Source of the DNA: Anticarsia gemmatalis
Lineage: Eukaryota > Arthropoda > Insecta > Lepidoptera > Erebidae
Length of the DNA: 64,000 bases
Reading direction: 5' to 3'
Assembly (NCBI RefSeq): GCF_050436995.1
Contig: NC_134747.1
Coordinates: 9,989,501-10,053,500 of the forward strand
The position numbers were made by a program, and so were the translations under genes. Below are positions 1 to 11,333 of this stretch, one piece after another. Every line of letters starts with the position of its first letter. The stretch's first letter is position 1. The notes beneath the pieces were generated by a model. It ran no database searches and was not told the origin of the DNA. It saw only the letters and a list, made by a program, of their open reading frames with translations.

Positions 1-66
1 CGCGCCGGCGACGACGTGCTCGTCAGCGACACCGACGCGCTGCCCGCCACGCTGCCCTCCTCCGAG
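1..66 (-). CDS. possible further 3' exon of the zinc-finger gene, cut by the window edge
   Basis: On the minus strand a TAG acceptor at 67-68 is followed by an open GC-rich exon. Joined to the donor GA|GTAAGT near 266 it stays in frame and reads DSEEGSVAGSASVSLTSTSS straight after the transmembrane helix, as a Ser-rich tail. The same DNA is also open on the plus strand from base 1 to a TAA at 127-129 and could instead be the last exon of a convergent gene. I prefer the minus reading because donor, acceptor and phase all fit. Confidence 0.45.
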
Positions 67-262
67 CTACACACCAAGCACGCCACGGGACACATTACAC
101 ACAGATTTACACACTTTGTATTTTATTAAAGTATCAGGTGATACTTTTATTTATAAACAAACGTCTGACAACGACGATGTGGCCGATAGAGTTTAGATAA
201 TCTAAAAAACTCTTCTCAATCTTGAATTTACAAATTTGTACTGTTAAGTGTAGGTATGGAAC

Positions 263-3200
263 TTACTCGAACACGATCCAGATGATATAATAACACATGC
301 AGAGTGCGAGAGCGAGGCCCGTGGCCAAGGCGAGTAGGAGCGGCCACGGGAACGCCCTGGCGGTAGGCGCCGTGTCCTCCCAGTAGCGGTCACAGCTCAG
401 GTACCAACACACGGCGCGTTGCATTTCCTCTGGCGAACATACAACAATTAGCTGACTTTATAAGTACGGTCACTTTTCGCGCGTTCTCTGGCGTTCTCAA
501 CAGCACCCAGGATTTCGCGGATGACTGTTTAGATCGAGCGCAGAACGCGCGATCTTTAGACACACGCTGCTTCCACAAGATTTATGTTATCACTCTTGAT
601 GCAGTCACGGTATAAAGTTGACTATAAGTCAACTTAATTCGTTAATTGTAAAAGGTAATCAATTCATATGACGACACAACGAGAAAGATCGCATCATTTA
701 TGTAAAGAATATTGTAAAGAGATCCTTGTCAATTTGTTTGCAGATGTAAACAGTAATGTTACCTTCTAGCTCGGTGAACTGATGCTGGGTAAGGTGCAGT
801 AATAGCGTTGCTATACAGGAGTGGACTATCCTCTCGCAGCGGACCTGCAAGTGTTAGTACGAGATCCGACCGCGTGATTTATACATTCACCTGTTTGATT
901 GATGAAATATAATTTTTATCGATATTTATAACTAAACCAATGCAGATCCGCAAAGGTGGCCATCCAAATTTGGCCGCAATTAATTTTAATTAAAATGTAA
1001 TTAATTATTTATTGTTGAACAATTACGTTCACTTGTTATTGTTAAAAAATATATTTCATTAGAAAGAAATATACCTGAGATACCGAGAAAGGTCAAGGTG
1101 CCATCCCTCACTTGGCCGCAACCTAATGTCAGCCAGGTGTAAACAGGTATAATTTCGTTAAATATATACGTTCATAATGTATTATCATGTTATACATACC
1201 AAATTGAAGATTAATTCTTTCCCTACATGATGAGATATAGGTGCCTATGCAAAAATGCCCGCAAATAGTGACTGCCAACGATTAAAGATAAATAAAAGCG
1301 AGAGAAACTTAAGATAAACACCGCATGTCGAATAAAGATAGAGCATGCCAGCTGCTTGTCATTTTCATGCTACTGCGCATGCGTCCATAGATAAGACTAA
1401 ATACCGTACTGAATATTGCAATCACGTGTTTTTGACAGTCTTATGCGCCACGTTGTGTTTTTTCAAGTCCAAAATTATAAAACTTTGTTAATATTAATAT
1501 TGATATATTTCATTCTTAACGTTATTAAAACGTAAGAATAAAATGAAGAAGTGTTTTTTGTTGTGTTACGAAAAGACTACAAAACTGAACTTCGACAAAT
1601 TCTTGTACGACACTACTCTACTCCGACAAAATGGCACTCCGATGCGTTTTAATTTAGACAATACTAGAGTTGACACCTCCCACGCAAGTGATCGCATGTA
1701 TGTATGTATTTTGTATGAAGGCATCGCCTATATTATGTTCATTAAAAAGAAATAAGATTTATCTTCACCGTTTCACCGTTGGAGCATGTGATAATTATTT
1801 CTAATACACACATAAGTTCGAAAAGTCATTGGTGTGTTGCCTCGGATTCGAACCTTCGTCAACTTATATACCACTCGGCTATCACTGCTCAAAAATAATA
1901 TGCTGGAAAAATAGTTCATTAAAACACATTTTTTTTTAAATTTAATATACATTGGTGGCTTAGATGTGTCACGTCGATTCACGATATTGTCGAAGCATAA
2001 CATTTCTGAGAAGAGTACTTCGAAGTTTACTGCTATCGACCTAGCATTATTGTCGAAGGAGTATGTCGTCGAAGTCGTATTGTTTCTTATTTAAGTTATG
2101 TCGAAGAAATGGTTTGTCGGTGTACAATAGTGTCTGAGACTAGGTATATCGAACTCTAGTATTGTCTAAATTAAAACGCATCGGAGTGCCATTTTGTCGG
2201 AGTAGAGTAGTGTCGTACAAGAATTTGTCGAAGTTCAGTTTTGTAGTCTTTTCGTAACACAAAAAAAAACACTTCTTCATTTTATTCTTACGTTTTAATA
2301 ACGTTAAGAATGAAATATATCAATATTAATATTAACAAAGTTTTATAATTTTGGACTTGAAAAAACACAACGTGGCGCATAAGACTGTCAAAAACACGTG
2401 ATTGCAATATTCAGTACGGTATTTAGTCTTATCTATGGACGCATGTGCAGTAGCATGAAAACGACAAGCAGCTGGCATGCTCTATCTTTATTCGACATGC
2501 GGTGTTTATCTTAAGTTTCTCTCGCTTTTATTTATCTTTAATCGTTGGCAGACACTATTTGCGGGCATTTTTGCATAGGCACCTATATCTCATCATGTAG
2601 GGAAAGAATTAATCTTCAATTTGGTATGTATAACATGATAATACATTATGAACGTATATATTTAACGAAATTATACCTGTTTACACCTGGCTGACATTAG
2701 GTTGCGGCCAAGTGAGGGATGGCACCTTGATCTTTCTCGGTATCTCAGGTATATTTCTTTCTAATGAAATATATTTTTTAACAATAACAAGTGAACGTAA
2801 TTGTTCAACAATAAATAATTAATTACATTTTAATTAAAATTAATTGCGGCCAAATTTGGATGGCCACCTTTGCGGATCTGCATTGGTTTAGTTATGAATA
2901 TCGATAAAAATTATATTTCATCAATCAAACAGGTGAATGTATAAATCACGCGGTCGGATCTTAGACTATGTTACAAAGTGTTTGTTGTAAAAGATGTAGG
3001 TGGCATCACATATACATACAATACGATACATTTCTTATACATTAGACAGTCCGTAATCACTATTCTTGTTAAAAATACGCGCTATTACTGAACCAAGTCA
3101 CCTGAATTCTAAGTTTGGTTTTCCACTCGTCATTTCCCTGAATCAATATTTCATATCATCTTTACCTTCACACGTCAGCGTCACATTTTGGGTGCCATAA

Positions 3201-6092
3201 TATTTATACACTTTCATGATACGAGCTACTGCTTCCTTAAGTACCCAATATAATCAGGTACCTTCCTAAATATCTGCGATTGGTAACCTGATGTCGAAAT
3301 ACAGACCTTTAATGTTTGTAGTCGCGTAGGATCGCAGGCGGCTCGCTCGGCCTGCAGGTCCGCCAGTCGTTTCTGTCGGCTGTCGGGCGGTAGAGACGAC
3401 TCCACGGTGTCAGCGTCGCATAGCTCCGATGTCTGGTTAGCGTCACCTTCACTGTCTTCCGTCCTTTTCTCTTCAGGCTCTGAAAACACATGAAATTCAT
3501 TTTAAACTTCTCTTAATAGGTTAAAAAGTTAAACCCTTTGTTAGTTTTTGTTGCATCTACTTTTGTAACTGTACAACTGACTGGTAAATTATAATTAAAA
3601 AGCTAATAAACTGTTCGTAATAATATCAATATAACTTTTGTAATTAAATTAACTTTAAAACCAAAACAAGGTAGAAATTTTAAACAAATTTAAAGAATTT
3701 AAAAATCCTATGAGTATTTATATGACACAATAGCAAAATAAATATTTACTTGCATTGCATATACAGTCTTTAAACAAAGGATAGGTAATTCTTAGCATAC
3801 TTTTATTAACGGAATGCCCTTACGGAATTCCTATTGAAATCATATAAAATATTTACATCAGTTCTAAACCGGTTCCCAAACTGTCGTGTATGGATTTTAT
3901 GGCCGTAACTCAATAAGTCAAATAGTTTAGTATTGTTTTGTGGTCAGTTTCACCCATATTCTTGTTGATCGCTTAACTTCCGTAATTCGTAACGTTTTGT
4001 TTTAATAGCGTATTACCCACTTATTTAACTAAAGTGGACGTTTCCTACCCTTTAATTCGTATAAAAAAATATCAGCGCCCCTCGCGGATTCATAAAATTT
4101 CTTTAATTAATTTTAAATGTCAATCTCTCGCTCGTTGTATACAAAGTTCTAAGTGAGGAAAATTGCGCTACAGTTTCAGAGATTAACGTCACACAAACAT
4201 AACATATATTCAGCCTCATTAAATAAATATTAGTATAGATAAATGGGTACCTGGTTCTTCACTGTCTGGGTCTGGTTTGGGACAGTCGGTGATGGGCGGT
4301 GGAGCCGCAGTCTTGGGCCTGTGTCTCCGGCGGGCACTCACTCGCGCCACACTCCGCGTCGCCGCCGGCGCCAACGCTTTCTTCACTGACTCTACGTCTT
4401 GCCATACCTGAGGTAAGAATAGCAGAAGTAATACATATACCTGTAAATATGTACCGTTTAGAGTGACCGTTTCGAATAATGTGAAATCCTTCGGCTTTAC
4501 ATTGTTTTCTCGACAAATCGGCGCGTATTTTAGTAACTACTTCGATTTTTTCTGCCCGGATTTACGTTATTATCAGCAGTTAATAAAATAACCACCTAAG
4601 TAACGATTGTCTTGATACCAGGGAATACTGAATTTTTAAAAGCAACTCGACCTCCTTGCTTCTCCCAAAAAAATAGATAATATTTTGACGACAAGGGACC
4701 TGCGGGGACGTAGGTCGATATAAAAACTCTTCAAATGAATTTAAATAGAATTAAAAATAATATAGCATTAAGTTAAAGTTCAAAATTAACTTGAAGGTCT
4801 CACCTCGATATCGGTGCCGGGCCCGCCAGCTCCACTGAGTAGGCCGTGAGCTACCAACACCTGACACCGCATTATATCGCAGTAGTCCGCAAGACATACC
4901 GCGTCTTCCGCCTGTATATCACACTTATAATTAATTCAAATATATCCATATAAAACATAATAATATTTTTGTTATGATAGGTATGCTGTACCGTTGAACA
5001 CAGAAACTTTTTTAAAAAGGTGAAACTCTAGTCTCTACCAGTTTAAAAAAATATAAATATAGACAGATGTTTCTTTACAATAGGAGCCCGAGGAGGTCTA
5101 TGTAATTGAAATACAGACGGTAGTAGGTACCTTATACCCAGAATAGCACTTTGTCTACCAATTTCGCTCTTTACAGTTTTAGACCCATTAACAAAACTAA
5201 AGTCGCTAGAGATTCGTGATCGATGCTCTTGTTTCAAGAACGGTTGAACTGTATTAAAGTCTTGTTAGTGTAAGAATAAAAGTTAACTTACTTTGTTAAT
5301 CTGGTTCTTGTGTCGGTGGTCGAAATGCGTGTCGAGGTGTCGCTCCTCGTAGAAGGACTTGCCACAGAAGGCGCACGTCCACTGGGACGGCCGGTGTTGG
5401 AGCTTGGCCGCGTGTTGTGGCGCGAAAATGTCGCGCGCGGGGTGGAATGGACACTCCAGTGGTAGTTTGACCTATAACATTATGACAATAGCGTTAAAAA
5501 TAAGTACTGAAAACTGTTCCGCGCGTTAATCGAGCAATGCAGTTAAATTCAAATTCACCTTTACTTTTCTCTGCTGCAACTCAATCTGCCTCTCCTTTTT
5601 CCGCCTTTGTGCAATCTGTACCGTCGTATCTATAAATACTTCTTTTTCTTCTTATCGTATGGTTAATGGTCAACCTAGTTTCAAAGTTGTTCAAGCCGCC
5701 CGAAGGCCTTTGACGTGGCATAACGACTGTTATCTTAATTGACAACAACCGGGACCGACTTTTTACGCGCCCTCCGAAGCACGGAGCCGCCCAGTTCAAA
5801 TACCACTATGCACCCATCTATCGAAAAATCGCGCCAAAGTTTGCTTAACCCGCAGATCGTTTACCGATCAGTGAGTGCAACTGGCTATGGGCGCTACTAT
5901 TTCCAGTTCTTACCATTAACTTTTCTTAACTTAATAAAAAAACAACTTACGTACCTGAAATCTCTCCAATACAGGTAGCCATTTGTTTTGTATAACTTTC
6001 CTTACAATTTTGGAGTTGTCACGTGAACAGGTGATTTTGAATACTGATGGCCCCGGCCAAGGGATCAGTGTGAGGAAGAGTAGGGCCAGGAC
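263..6092 (-). CDS. C2H2 zinc-finger protein with two hydrophobic segments, family not recognised
   Basis: I rebuilt eight exons by splice signals and phase: 5951-6092, 5559-5629, 5292-5471, 4804-4911, 4251-4407, 3307-3479, 763-844 and 263-429; every junction is GT-AG and in frame. The first exon seen starts at an acceptor and encodes a hydrophobic stretch (VLALLFLTLIPWPGPSVF), so a starting exon lies upstream and was not found. A basic, Glu/Gln-rich helical stretch follows. Then comes one classical C2H2 finger (WTCAFCGKSFYEERHLDTHF, then DHRH), preceded by an extra CPFH. Next are an acidic Pro/Glu-rich linker and a helical region (CERIVHSCIATLLLHLTQHQ). The last exon has a strong transmembrane helix (WPLLLALATGLALALCMCYY). 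Translation may stop at TAA 263-265, but a perfect GTAAGT donor overlaps that codon and could lead into an exon at 1-66. The role is unknown; a finger between two hydrophobic segments suggests a membrane protein. Sure that the gene is real; unsure of its identity. Confidence 0.75.
862..2961. repeat. long foldback element: 810-bp near-identical inverted arms with a 480-bp loop
   Basis: Bases 862-1671 are the reverse complement of 2152-2961. The arms are the same length (810 each), I saw no indel, and I counted fewer than about ten substitutions by eye, for example in the poly-T tract near 1555 and near 1270. The outer tips read AGATCCGACCGCG. Between the arms is a 480-bp loop with a tRNA-like promoter and recurring TGTCGAAG words. 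No transposase-like open reading frame is present, so it would be a non-autonomous foldback or hairpin element. A clear target-site duplication could not be assigned. It sits in the intron between exons 3307-3479 and 763-844 of the zinc-finger gene. Confidence 0.93.
1835..1890 (-). repeat. tRNA-like (SINE head) Pol III promoter inside the foldback loop
   Basis: On the minus strand an A-box-like TAGCCGAGTGG (1871-1881) is followed by a perfect B box GGTTCGAATCC (1844-1854), spaced as in a tRNA. The rest does not fold into a clean tRNA, so this is a tRNA-derived SINE head rather than a functional tRNA gene. Confidence 0.6.
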
Positions 6093-9000
6093 CTGTCAAC
6101 ATTTATACAAATAAATATGAAATAATTCTTCGAGTTTTAGGTATTTATTCAGAAATTTATATTCGTATGTCCAATCTTAATTTTGACATGTCATCTGAAG
6201 GCCTTGAAACCGGACAGTTGGTAGTATTTTCATATAAGTATTCTATAATAATTTAGTACATAGATCAGATGGTGAAATATACCCTCTGCTATGTATCTTG
6301 TAAGCAAAATGTTAAACTACTCCCATGGTAAGCGCCTCTCATATTGCTAGGCAATAAATTCATTTGTTATTCACCGTGCACGGTCGGTGTATCCGTTGTG
6401 TGTACAAGAATAAATTACAACCTTTCACATAGTATATCGCACAATAGTAGGTAACACTCAAATCTTGATTGTAACACTCGAATAATCACAAAATTACCAG
6501 AAAAATTAGGTTATGCTTGTGTTATTTAACTATCGATTTTCTGGGAGCGCAGTCCTAACCTTACACTAAAGGTTCACATGGCGGCTTACCTCGAGGGAAA
6601 ACGACGTGGTCCTCATTCATATCTCTTATGCGGCAAATGTTCAATAAAACTTTGTATATAATTTCCTGATATACTAGATTATTACATAAAGAAACGGAGC
6701 CTGTATGTGCGTTGCCATCACCGGCTCTTCCCGCGCATGCGTACTGGAGGTCCGCTCTCCCCCTCTCATTACTACTGAGAATTGTGATCACCGCGACCTT
6801 ACTAAAGTTGTTAACATTACGGTAATGCTGTAATAGGTACTAGGCACCCGCTTCCTAATGATACGCTTCTCCATTAGGTGTAGCTCAACTATTCTTCTTT
6901 AAACTTGAAATTGACTCACTTAATTATTATTTGCATCTGTTATCTCTAAGTTTAAGAAAAATGACTTACATAAGTACTTATTTGCAAGAACAATTAAATC
7001 AAGACTTTAAAAACTTAACTTAAACACACAGTATTAGCGTTTATGATAAAAATTAAACTGCTACATTAGATAACTATACACCTTCTCTTAGTAAAGAACC
7101 ATCTGTATCTCTCACCTTCAATTTCCTTTAACTTAGATAGTTTTCTATATTTCCGGACCTTCATTTAATCAGAATTGCCTGTATTTTAGGACTCATTTGT
7201 TCAATTAAATCAAGGCACATAAATAAAACTGCCAATGCACACGCGACTCCACTTATAAAACATACTTTATAATAATAACCTGCTCAGTATGGTAGTGCTA
7301 TCGATGTCACACTCGCGAATACTTGCACTCAATGACCATGTGTTATTCTTGTGTACCTAAGTTTCTAAAGGCCTTCGTGATATAAAATTATCTAACTTGT
7401 GTCGTCGTCTTCAAAAATAAGTTATACTACTAACCAACTATGAAAACGTGTGGCATAAGTGTGTTTTCACGTTATCTCCTGATTCCAACCCCTGGTAAAG
7501 TTTCACCTGTATTGAGTTTAGAAATAATTTCAAATTAAATTTGAAAAAATATTTATTCTTCAATTAAAAAATTCAAACGCTTTGCATATTTTATAGAGCC
7601 GTACAGCATGTGATAAAAGAGGCCTGAACTCTCCTGCATATTGATGCTTGACCCGCTCGCTTCAAATGTTTAAGAGCTCTCTGAAATAGCGCGCGCATCC
7701 ACTTCATCTACGAGTTCAGATATCTACATAATGTGTACGTATAAATATATCACAATAAATAGAATTAACGACGGCGTCCACACCACGAATATTTTCTATG
7801 TCGTAGGATTACGGGCCAGAGAAACTCTATCAATTGAGAATCAAACTTTTCTAGATTGGTATGATATTATTATATAGGTATAATATGTCATGCCTTCTGT
7901 TGCGAATTTTTATAAAGAACATTGATAAGGTATCAATTTTCCGTTCTTACTGTATTGTTATACTGTTGTAGTTGCAATAGAGTAGAAAATTCAATTCGTC
8001 ATAATATAATGGAGAAAATAAATTGATGTAAATAGTTAAGTGAGCATGACCCAATTACCGCATAAAACACGCGCTGCCGTCATGCCAAGTCAAAGTTGAT
8101 TGGATGGCTTTCGTGTACTCTAAGGTTGTAGGTACTTGAGGCTTGCAGCTTATCAGAAAAAAGGTAAAAATAGCATAAACTACTTCCGAGTGCAGGCGGT
8201 CGGCAATGCAATCAATTGTGTGGTTAACGTTAGTTTAAAAAACGCTTTCATGGGCCTTGTGCAGTTCTCACACTAACAAACCGATAAAATGGCAATTTGC
8301 TGATCAAATAAAGTGTTGTTTGATAACAATTGTTTGACAGACGCACGCCGCCGGCCACTGCCGCCGTCCACCGCTCACCACACTGTTTAAATGAGAACAC
8401 GTCTCACGTAGACAGGTCAGTATCTGATCTAATATTTAGGCCTTACACTTATTATTTAGATAGATAGCCGGATTTACGTAAGTCCCAATAGTGCTTCCGT
8501 TATTTATGTTTAGGGCACCCTTTCAATTACCAACATTTTTCAGCTAGTTTCATAATTTAATAATAATATTATAGCTGCATGACCTAAATATTGTTTATAG
8601 AACTAATTTAATACCAATTTGGTTTGGTATATAAAAGTGTAGCAAATGTATTTCACTACGCACATTAATGAAAGATTCACTATGTTAGTATAATATTTAT
8701 GACTGTTCCTTTGCTAATCTTTTGCCTTAAACTATTTTCAGTATATTTATCAATTAAATAATTTAAGGTAACTCGGTTCTGCTTACGACTTCGTCCGCGT
8801 GAATAGATCTCCCGGCGTGAAAAGTGTGATATGTGATAACCCGGGTTATAAACTATCTGTGTACCAAATTTTGGCGTGATTGAGTAGATAATAAACAATT
8901 ATAAATACATTCGCATTTATAATATTCAAAGTTAAAACAAACATCGTGATAAAATCCTGTATGCCTATATAAGCTCTTTATAACACTTTTCTTGAGAGCA

Positions 9001-9377
9001 CCGACACTATGCCAGCCTGGTGGACTCAAGGCCTAACCTCTTCCACGTTCGGAAAGAGACTCTTGCGCAATAGTAATTAAAAAAATAATTTAAAAAAATT
9101 TCATCATTAGATTTTTAAGGTACATACGTTAAATTTAATTGTACTGCATCCATTTTTTATCGAACATACGGATTCCTATAAAACTAGGTAGTTATGCACC
9201 GATATTTCTGTTTTCGTCGGAAACGTGAGACTTTATAAAGCATGTTTTTCAACAGTTGATATTGTTTTCAAATATTAGACGGGTACTTGCGGCTGCCGTT
9301 GACGTTTAAATTCAGAAATCTATCGTATTGTGTAAGAATAGGAAGTGAATAGTCATTGACAAGAAATATTATCAAAC
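6093..9377. other. intergenic region, no gene supported
   Basis: This AT-rich stretch between the zinc-finger gene and the first DUF229 gene holds only short, non-coding-looking open frames. It should contain the missing first exon of the zinc-finger gene and the 5' untranslated part of the DUF229 gene. A GC-rich patch at 8340-8415 ends in a plausible plus-strand donor (GACAG|GTCAGT) and might be a non-coding first exon. Confidence 0.5.
9003..9080. repeat. degenerate interspersed-repeat remnant
   Basis: The stretch beginning CCAGCCTGGTGGACTCAAGG resembles remnants scattered through lepidopteran genomes. This assignment is from memory of the word pattern; no second copy was found in this window. 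Confidence 0.3.
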
Positions 9378-11333
9378 ATGAGCTATCAAACTGTACTCAG
9401 TGAGCAAATACGTATTGACTGTGTCCTATTCATAATGAAAGTAATTGGAGCTTTTATTGTAGCCTTCGTACCCGGCTCTCATCCAGTGTCCGTCAAAGAA
9501 CCGTACCAGGCAGTTAAAATAATCGCCGATAACAACACTGATAATAGATTCACCATCAACAGTGAAGGCTGTACTATCCCATATGTGGATCTGAATGAAA
9601 TATCAATAAGAAACCTTATAAACTCCGCCGCGATCTCGCCTTCCTCGTGTCCAAGTTACAAACACTCATTACTCGCTGAAAATGGAACTCACATAACGAC
9701 AGTAACGGAACATTTTAAATTATTCAAGATTGTTAACGAATCAAACTTAAAGTGCTGTTATAGATCGTTCTACCGGGCATCATTTGGGGCTTCGAAAAAT
9801 ACTTTCACAAGGATCAAGTTTTCAAAATGCAGACTGTTTCAAAGTACTACAAAAGTGAATGATGAATTTGTTAAAGTTAATTGTTATTACAACGGAAAGG
9901 AAATTTATAAACGGCTTTTTTTATTTACGCCGAAAAAACCTTTTACTACAGCTAGAAAAGAACCATTTACTAGTGAAAGATCAATGTACAATATAATAAT
10001 AATGGGATTAGGATCCATGTCTAGGCACAACTTTTACAGAACTATGTATAAAACTTGGAACTTTATGAAACAATATGAGGCAGTGGAGTTAAAGGGATAT
10101 AATACTGTAGCGGCAGATTCATTTCAAAACTTGATCGCCGTTCTTTTAGGCTTAAACAAGTTGCAGCTTCACAACATATGCTCGCCGGGCCAGCCTGGGA
10201 CTTTAGACAACTGCCCTTTTATATGGGAGAGATTTAAAGATGTTGGATATTATACGGCTTTTGCAGAGGATAGTGGAAAATTTGGGGTATTTAATAAAGA
10301 AAATCTTGATTTCAAAGATAACCCTACAGACTACTACATTCACCCCTTTGTCAAACAATTTGAAACGTTTATGAAAAATCGTCAGAAACCGCAAAAACAC
10401 AATAAGTATCAAGACTCAGTTGCTGTTACCTCATGTATAGGAGACAAGCATAATTTTCAAGTACTTTTGGATTATATCGATAGTCTTGTAACGACACTGG
10501 ACCAGTCAAAATTATTTGGACTGTTCTGGGAAACGACTATGAGTCACGACAATTTAAACTATCCTTTGCAGATGGATGACGCATATGCTTTGATTATCAA
10601 GAAACTAAAATTATCTGGTTATTTGAATAACACGATACTGATACTGATGAGTGATCATGGAATCAATTCTGGCGGTATACAGTTTACTAAACAAGGTCAG
10701 TTAGAAGTAAGACTACCGTTACTCTACATTTTAATCCCAAAGTTGTTCCGAAACGAATTTAAGTTAGCTTATCAAAACTTACTTATGAACCAGCAACGTT
10801 TAACGACGCCATATGATGTGCATACAACGTTGATCGACTTGCTCGGCTTAAGTGATCTTTCTGATGAAGAAATACGGCGAAGAAGCACAGAACCTTACAG
10901 TCATAATAGAGGTATTAGCCTTTTCTTACCTATCCCTGGAAACAGAACATGTCAAATGGCTGAAATTGATCAAGAATGGTGCAGTTGTCATAAGTTGGTC
11001 AAGTTTCCCATTAGTAACGCATTAATCAAGTCAGCAAGTCGTTATTTGACGCAACGTTTAAACGAGAAGATAAAATTATACCCGCAGTGTATGGGACTGG
11101 CTGTGGCCAAGGTGATAGAAGTTCATGAAATAATACCTGTGTATGAAAGAAACGTGGAGTGGCGAGACTTTCAAGTGAGAGTAAGTACAGCACCCGGCGG
11201 CGGAAATTTCGAAGCCGTTCTACGACATCACAAAGGTTGGACACTTGTGGACGACATCAAACGAATGGACGATACTTACAAACACTCTTGTACTAGAGAT
11301 GACTATGTCAATGGTTATTGTTACTGTGGATGA
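9378..11333 (+). CDS. DUF229 family protein, paralogue 1 (altered active site)
   Basis: A 651-residue single-exon protein of the DUF229 family, which has an alkaline-phosphatase/sulfatase-like fold; the substrate is unknown. It aligns end to end with the two paralogues downstream: EGCTIPY near 63, paired cysteines KCCYRSFYR near 125, NCPFIW near 280, MSHDNLNYP near 388, SDHG at 425-428 and the C-terminal YCYCG. Two sites differ from the paralogues. The metal-site motif reads GLGSMSR with Gly212 where both others have Asp, and the presumed nucleophile motif reads DSFQN (Ser248) instead of NTFPN. The N-terminal hydrophobic segment is short and there is no acceptor next to the ATG, so the start is the first in-frame ATG and is less certain than in the paralogues. 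The frame is intact. An AATAAA lies 17 bases after the stop. Likely a membrane or secreted pseudoenzyme. Confidence 0.9.
   Translation: MSYQTVLSEQIRIDCVLFIMKVIGAFIVAFVPGSHPVSVKEPYQAVKIIADNNTDNRFTINSEGCTIPYVDLNEISIRNLINSAAISPSSCPSYKHSLLAENGTHITTVTEHFKLFKIVNESNLKCCYRSFYRASFGASKNTFTRIKFSKCRLFQSTTKVNDEFVKVNCYYNGKEIYKRLFLFTPKKPFTTARKEPFTSERSMYNIIIMGLGSMSRHNFYRTMYKTWNFMKQYEAVELKGYNTVAADSFQNLIAVLLGLNKLQLHNICSPGQPGTLDNCPFIWERFKDVGYYTAFAEDSGKFGVFNKENLDFKDNPTDYYIHPFVKQFETFMKNRQKPQKHNKYQDSVAVTSCIGDKHNFQVLLDYIDSLVTTLDQSKLFGLFWETTMSHDNLNYPLQMDDAYALIIKKLKLSGYLNNTILILMSDHGINSGGIQFTKQGQLEVRLPLLYILIPKLFRNEFKLAYQNLLMNQQRLTTPYDVHTTLIDLLGLSDLSDEEIRRRSTEPYSHNRGISLFLPIPGNRTCQMAEIDQEWCSCHKLVKFPISNALIKSASRYLTQRLNEKIKLYPQCMGLAVAKVIEVHEIIPVYERNVEWRDFQVRVSTAPGGGNFEAVLRHHKGWTLVDDIKRMDDTYKHSCTRDDYVNGYCYCG

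Noticed and set aside
1..129. Last exon of a convergent plus-strand gene
   Set aside because: Open to a TAA at 127-129, but the minus reading has donor, acceptor and phase in its favour. Not excluded.
1543..1755. 70-codon frame in the foldback arm
   Set aside because: Most of it lies in the inverted-repeat arm, shows no domain or splice context and continues into repeat DNA.
1835..1890. Functional tRNA gene in the foldback loop
   Set aside because: A and B boxes fit, but stems do not pair as a cloverleaf by eye.
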